Below are positions 28,325 to 39,108 of a stretch of 39,108 nt of DNA, one piece after another; within the stretch, counting starts at the first letter, position 1; every line of letters begins with the position of its first letter. Made by a program: the position numbers and the translations under genes. Source of the DNA: Chloroflexota bacterium (GTDB taxonomy: Bacteria > Chloroflexota > Anaerolineae > Caldilineales > Caldilineaceae); NCBI GenBank assembly GCA_024277175.1, contig JAJRVT010000428.1, forward strand, positions 1 through 39,108, given 5' to 3'. Under the pieces are notes generated by a model, which saw only the letters and a program-made list of their open reading frames with translations, had not been told where the DNA came from and made no database searches.

Positions 28325-28385
28325 GTCCCCGGCACTTTCCAGTCGCACTCTGGTCAGCGCCAAACTCGTGACAAGTGCCGGGGAC
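28325..28385. repeat. 13-bp perfect inverted repeat with 35-nt centre
   Basis: GTCCCCGGCACTT (28325-28337) and AAGTGCCGGGGAC (28373-28385) are exact complements. The element lies in the gene-free 28167-29022 stretch. It resembles a REP- or MITE-like intergenic element; no target-site duplication was recognised. From 28386 to 28510 nothing else stands out. Confidence 0.6.
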
Positions 28386-28514
28386 GTTAATTCCCAGGAA
28401 GGGCCTAACCCGTATGGCGAGTCCGCCTTGCGTCGCGGATGATGGTCGCCGGGTTCGGCGCATGGCGTGGAATGCGCCCGCGTACATCGGAGCGCGTCTT
28501 GCGTGGTGAAATTC

Positions 28515-28559
28515 AAAAAAAAATTCACCCTTGACTTTCTAATTAACCTGTGCTAAAAT
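28515..28559 (+). promoter_or_regulatory. Strong promoter of rpoBC with upstream A-tract
   Basis: TTGACT (28531-28536) and TAAAAT (28554-28559) are 17 bp apart, with a TGC extended -10 at 28551-28553. Nine A residues (28515-28523) just upstream could act as an UP element. The first gene is rpoB at 29023, so the leader is about 455 nt. Confidence 0.75.
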
Positions 28560-28685
28560 TGCAGGTCGCGTATAAGCGCGGAAATTTGATCGTTAGCTTA
28601 CGCGCGATATATGACGAAATAGGGTATCGGAATGGAGAAATCGGTGGAGGCGAACGGGCGAGAAGCGAGCATTGGCGGCGCGGAT

Positions 28686-28713
28686 TCGGTCGACTCACAC
28701 CGATTATTTTTTT
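28686..28713 (+). terminator. Terminator-like hairpin inside the rpoBC leader
   Basis: TCGGT (28686-28690) and ACCGA (28699-28703) form a short stem followed at once by TTATTTTTTT. The same 3' arm (CACCGAT, 28698-28704) can also pair with ATCGGTG at 28640-28646. This might allow transcription attenuation about 140 nt into the leader. The stem is short, so the effect may be weak. Confidence 0.4.
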
Positions 28714-28829
28714 GCTGATTGTTGAATCGAGCATGCAGCCCTGGAACGCATCCCCGGTTCATTGTCTGTCTGTTACTAGCATGGGCTATCACTGTACAGA
28801 CGCATAACACAAACCAACTGGGCATCAAG

Positions 28830-28897
28830 AAGACACCTTGCGAAGGCGGAAACCCGTTCGGCGATGTCGCCGCGTGGGCTTCCCGCCAAGGTGTCTT
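28830..28897 (+). other. Long hairpin in the rpoBC leader
   Basis: AAGACACCTTG (28830-28840) and CAAGGTGTCTT (28887-28897) are perfectly complementary. Inside them GGCGGAAACCC can pair with GGGCTTCCCGCC, and CGGCG/CGCCG caps the structure, giving a nearly continuous 68-nt hairpin. A T5 run follows 7 nt later (28905-28909). It could be a regulatory RNA structure, a processed RNA or a mobile palindromic element. Confidence 0.6.
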
Positions 28898-28920
28898 ATT
28901 GTCGTTTTTAGGGATTGTGG

Positions 28921-28975
28921 AAGCGTGAAACGTGAAAGCGCGGGGAGGGCGGTTGCCGGGCCTCCCTGCTCGCCA
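28921..28975 (+). repeat. ACGTGAA-type repeat before rpoB
   Basis: GCGTGAAACGTGAAAGCG is followed by a GC-rich imperfect hairpin (GGGAGGGCGG…CCTCCCTGC) and CTCGCCACTTG. The same order (ACGTGAAACGTGA, GC-rich hairpin, CCACTTG) occurs in the ftsQ-ftsA gap at 8452-8500. Confidence 0.5.
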
Positions 28976-29022
28976 CTTGATATAGTTATTGTTGTTGGAG
29001 CGGTCAAAGGAGCTAACTCTAT

Positions 29023-32931
<3,909 letters not shown>

Positions 32932-32938
32932 GATTAAA

Positions 32939-33016
32939 GAGATTAGAGAGTCAGGGAGAATGGAGATTGGATCGAGACTGTCGGGCCATCTCCAATCTCC
33001 CTGACTCTCTAATCTC
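32939..33016. repeat. 21-bp perfect palindrome between rpoB and rpoC
   Basis: Arms at 32939-32959 and 32996-33016 are exact complements (left arm begins GAGATTAGAGAGTCAGGG). The loop contains TGGAGATTGG and CCATCTCCAATC, which can pair further. It belongs to the GATTGG/GATTAAA family and starts 7 bp after the rpoB stop. In RNA it would be a very stable hairpin without a U-run, possibly reducing or processing the rpoB-rpoC transcript. Confidence 0.75.
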
Positions 33017-33052
33017 CTCCTTACTATAGACGTTTGGGAGATAAAAAAACAC

Positions 33053-37810
<4,758 letters not shown>

Positions 37811-37825
37811 CCACGGATAGCTCAG

Positions 37826-37900
37826 GCGAGGGGTGCTGAACCCTCGCTTGGGGAGATTGAGTTGAAAGTGCGGACGCGAAGACTCGCGTCCGCATTTTTT
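37826..37900 (+). terminator. Intrinsic terminator of rpoBC
   Basis: A first hairpin GCGAGGG/CCCTCGC (37826-37832/37841-37847) is followed by a strong one. TGCGGACGCGA and TCGCGTCCGCA (37869-37879/37884-37894) form a perfect 11-bp stem with a 4-nt loop, followed directly by TTTTTT (37895-37900). Confidence 0.9.
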
Positions 37901-37995
37901 GTTTTCCCTTCCACGAATGCTGAACAGTCGTTCAACCCTTCCGAAATGACTGTTTTCATGCACCAATTTCTTTTTTTTATTGAAAAAATAAGTGA

Positions 37996-38024
37996 TTGAC
38001 AACGATTACAAAATCGTGTAAAGT
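37996..38024 (+). promoter_or_regulatory. Promoter of the aldolase gene with an operator-like dyad in the spacer
   Basis: A perfect TTGACA (37996-38001) and TAAAGT (38019-38024) are 17 bp apart. Within the spacer ACGATT (38002-38007) and AATCGT (38012-38017) form a 6-bp dyad around ACAA, ideally placed for a repressor. A T/A-rich stretch (37968-37990) lies upstream. The leader to the ATG is about 150 nt with no recognised riboswitch. Confidence 0.72.
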
Positions 38025-38179
38025 ATCTGTGTGTCTGTAGCGCGTCGGCCCTTTTAAGCTGTATGCGGCGTGATGCTGCTCGCATAATTCCCACCCCTGT
38101 GCAGGGTGAACGATTGGTGACGTCCGGTCCTCCGCTAAATCCGTAATTATCAAACCTCATGCAATGAATGGAGATATCC

Positions 38180-38962
38180 ATGTCTGTTTTGCAAGCTGAT
38201 GGCCGCGCCTTGGTTGTCGCTATGGATCATGCGCGCACCCATGGCGTTATCGAAGGGCTGGAAGACCCTGGCGCCATCATCGACGCCATGGTCGACGCCG
38301 GCGCCGATGCGATCATGACTTCATATGGCGTCGTCAAGCATTATCGCGACCGACTCATTGGCCGCATTCCCACCATCATGCGTCTGGACGGCGGACCGAG
38401 TCTTTACCGGGAAGATTGGCTGGCCTACACTGAATGGGCGTTATTGCATTCGGTGGAAGACGCCCTCCTCTTGGGGGCGGATGGCGTCTGCTTGATGGCG
38501 TTTGTCGGCATTCCCGTCGAACTGGAAACCTACAAGATCGTCGCCAAAGTCTCTGGCGAGTGCCTGCGCGTCAACTTGCCGGTTATGGTGGAGGCGCTGC
38601 CGGCCAAAAGCGAGCGTATTCCCGATCCCATGGACCCGCTGGCTATGGCCTCGGCCGCGCGCCTGGGGTTCGAACACGGCGCGGATATCATCAAGACCTA
38701 TTACACGGGGTCGCCTGATAGTTTCCGCCAGGTGGTGGATAACTGTCCTGTTCCCACCTTGATTGCGGGTGGCGCCAGGATGGACACTGTCCAGGAAACG
38801 CTGGAGGTGGTCCACGGCGCGATCCAGGCCGGCGGCCGCGGCGTGGTCTTCGGTCGCAATATCTGGCAGAACCCTGAACCCCAGCGCATGGTGCGCGCCC
38901 TGCGCGCTATCATTCATGATGACGCATCTGTGGCCGAGGCCCTGGATGCGTTCAACGGTTGA
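38180..38962 (+). CDS. DhnA/FbaB-type class I aldolase
   Basis: A 260-residue (beta/alpha)8 aldolase that forms a Schiff base with its substrate. The start [19 protein letters not shown] corresponds to the family's AxDHG(x)xxG motif. The Schiff-base lysine is Lys172 in [10 protein letters not shown]. The phosphate-binding end is [15 protein letters not shown] (218-232). The family includes archaeal-type fructose-1,6-bisphosphate aldolase, LsrF (AI-2 breakdown) and aminodideoxyheptulosonate synthase; sequence alone does not decide between them. GGAG 6 nt before the second ATG supports 38180 rather than the in-frame ATG at 38168. It has its own regulated-looking promoter. Confidence 0.85.
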   Translation: MSVLQADGRALVVAMDHARTHGVIEGLEDPGAIIDAMVDAGADAIMTSYGVVKHYRDRLIGRIPTIMRLDGGPSLYREDWLAYTEWALLHSVEDALLLGADGVCLMAFVGIPVELETYKIVAKVSGECLRVNLPVMVEALPAKSERIPDPMDPLAMASAARLGFEHGADIIKTYYTGSPDSFRQVVDNCPVPTLIAGGARMDTVQETLEVVHGAIQAGGRGVVFGRNIWQNPEPQRMVRALRAIIHDDASVAEALDAFNG

Positions 38963-38996
38963 GAGTAAGGCGAACACAGATAAATAACTATACATT

Positions 38997-39108
38997 TTGC
39001 GTATCGGTCAGAGGGGTGATGAGAACGAACCATTTTTCGAGACCCTCCAACCGTTGGAAGCGTTGCTCCAAGAACTGCATCTGTTTGTGAGTAAGTTTGA
39101 CGCCAGTC
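38997..39108 (+). CDS. Possible start of an unidentified gene, cut by the window end
   Basis: From a TTG at 38997 a frame stays open to the end and encodes an amphipathic helix-like stretch (NEPFFETLQPLEALLQELHL). It faintly recalls the start of DUF47/PhoU-like proteins. There is no clear SD and only 37 codons are visible, so this is weak. The 38963-38996 gap shows no structure. Confidence 0.25.
   Translation, partial: MRIGQRGDENEPFFETLQPLEALLQELHLFVSKFDAS

Noticed and set aside
28550-28807. 85-codon frame in the rpoBC leader
   Set aside because: No SD, no family resemblance, and it spans the predicted leader hairpin and T-run; a leader peptide cannot be excluded but is unsupported.

Overview
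The window is a GC-rich bacterial chromosome segment that most resembles Chloroflexota (an Anaerolineae/Caldilineae-like lineage). That placement is inferred from family resemblance: a dcw cluster with unusual FtsL, FtsW and MurG, large lineage-type insertions in both RNA polymerase subunits, a monomeric B12-dependent ribonucleotide reductase, and a secreted chitinase ending in a short hydrophobic tail. No rRNA, tRNA, CRISPR array, phage or insertion sequence was found.

Layout. (1) 1-2411, plus strand: the 3' part of an amylosucrase gene, then an acyl-CoA synthetase. (2) 2476-5422, minus strand: nrdR then nrdJ, read from a sigma70-like promoter followed by two NrdR boxes 15 bp apart. (3) 5769-25705, minus strand: a long division and cell-wall (dcw) cluster. 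In transcription order it is mraZ, rsmH, an ftsL-like gene, ftsI, murF, mraY, murD, ftsW, murG, two CvpA-like membrane genes, murC, murB, ddl, ftsQ, ftsA, ftsZ. murE is absent. The cluster starts at a near-consensus promoter (25850-25878) overlapped by three MraZ boxes at exact 10-bp spacing, so MraZ probably represses its own operon. (4) 26172-28166, plus strand: a secreted GH18 chitinase with two nearly identical chitin-binding modules. (5) 28167-29022: a gene-free stretch with inverted repeats, a strong promoter with an A-tract, and a leader of about 450 nt holding terminator-like and long hairpins. (6) 29023-37810, plus strand: rpoB and rpoC, ended by an intrinsic terminator. (7) 38180-38962, plus strand: a DhnA-type class I aldolase whose promoter has an inverted repeat between -35 and -10. 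A possible gene fragment runs off the end.

How the parts work together. NrdR/NrdJ supply and control dNTPs. mraY, murG, murB, murC, murD, murF and ddl build lipid II. ftsI, ftsW, ftsL and ftsQ form the septal synthase and its scaffold, and ftsA/ftsZ form the cytoskeletal ring.

Most unusual observations. RpoC carries an inserted segment resembling the alpha-subunit C-terminal domain (35342-35515). RpoB carries an insert of roughly 140 residues with three repeated tryptophan motifs. ftsW and murG overlap by 191 bp, where FtsW has a basic tail and MurG a low-complexity insert. Families of short AT-rich or GGATT-rich repeats sit at gene 3' ends throughout the dcw cluster, in two genes supplying the stop codon itself. 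FtsI has Asn in place of the usual Lys in its KTG box. Gene starts below were chosen from Shine-Dalgarno (SD) spacing and family length; all alignments are by eye.
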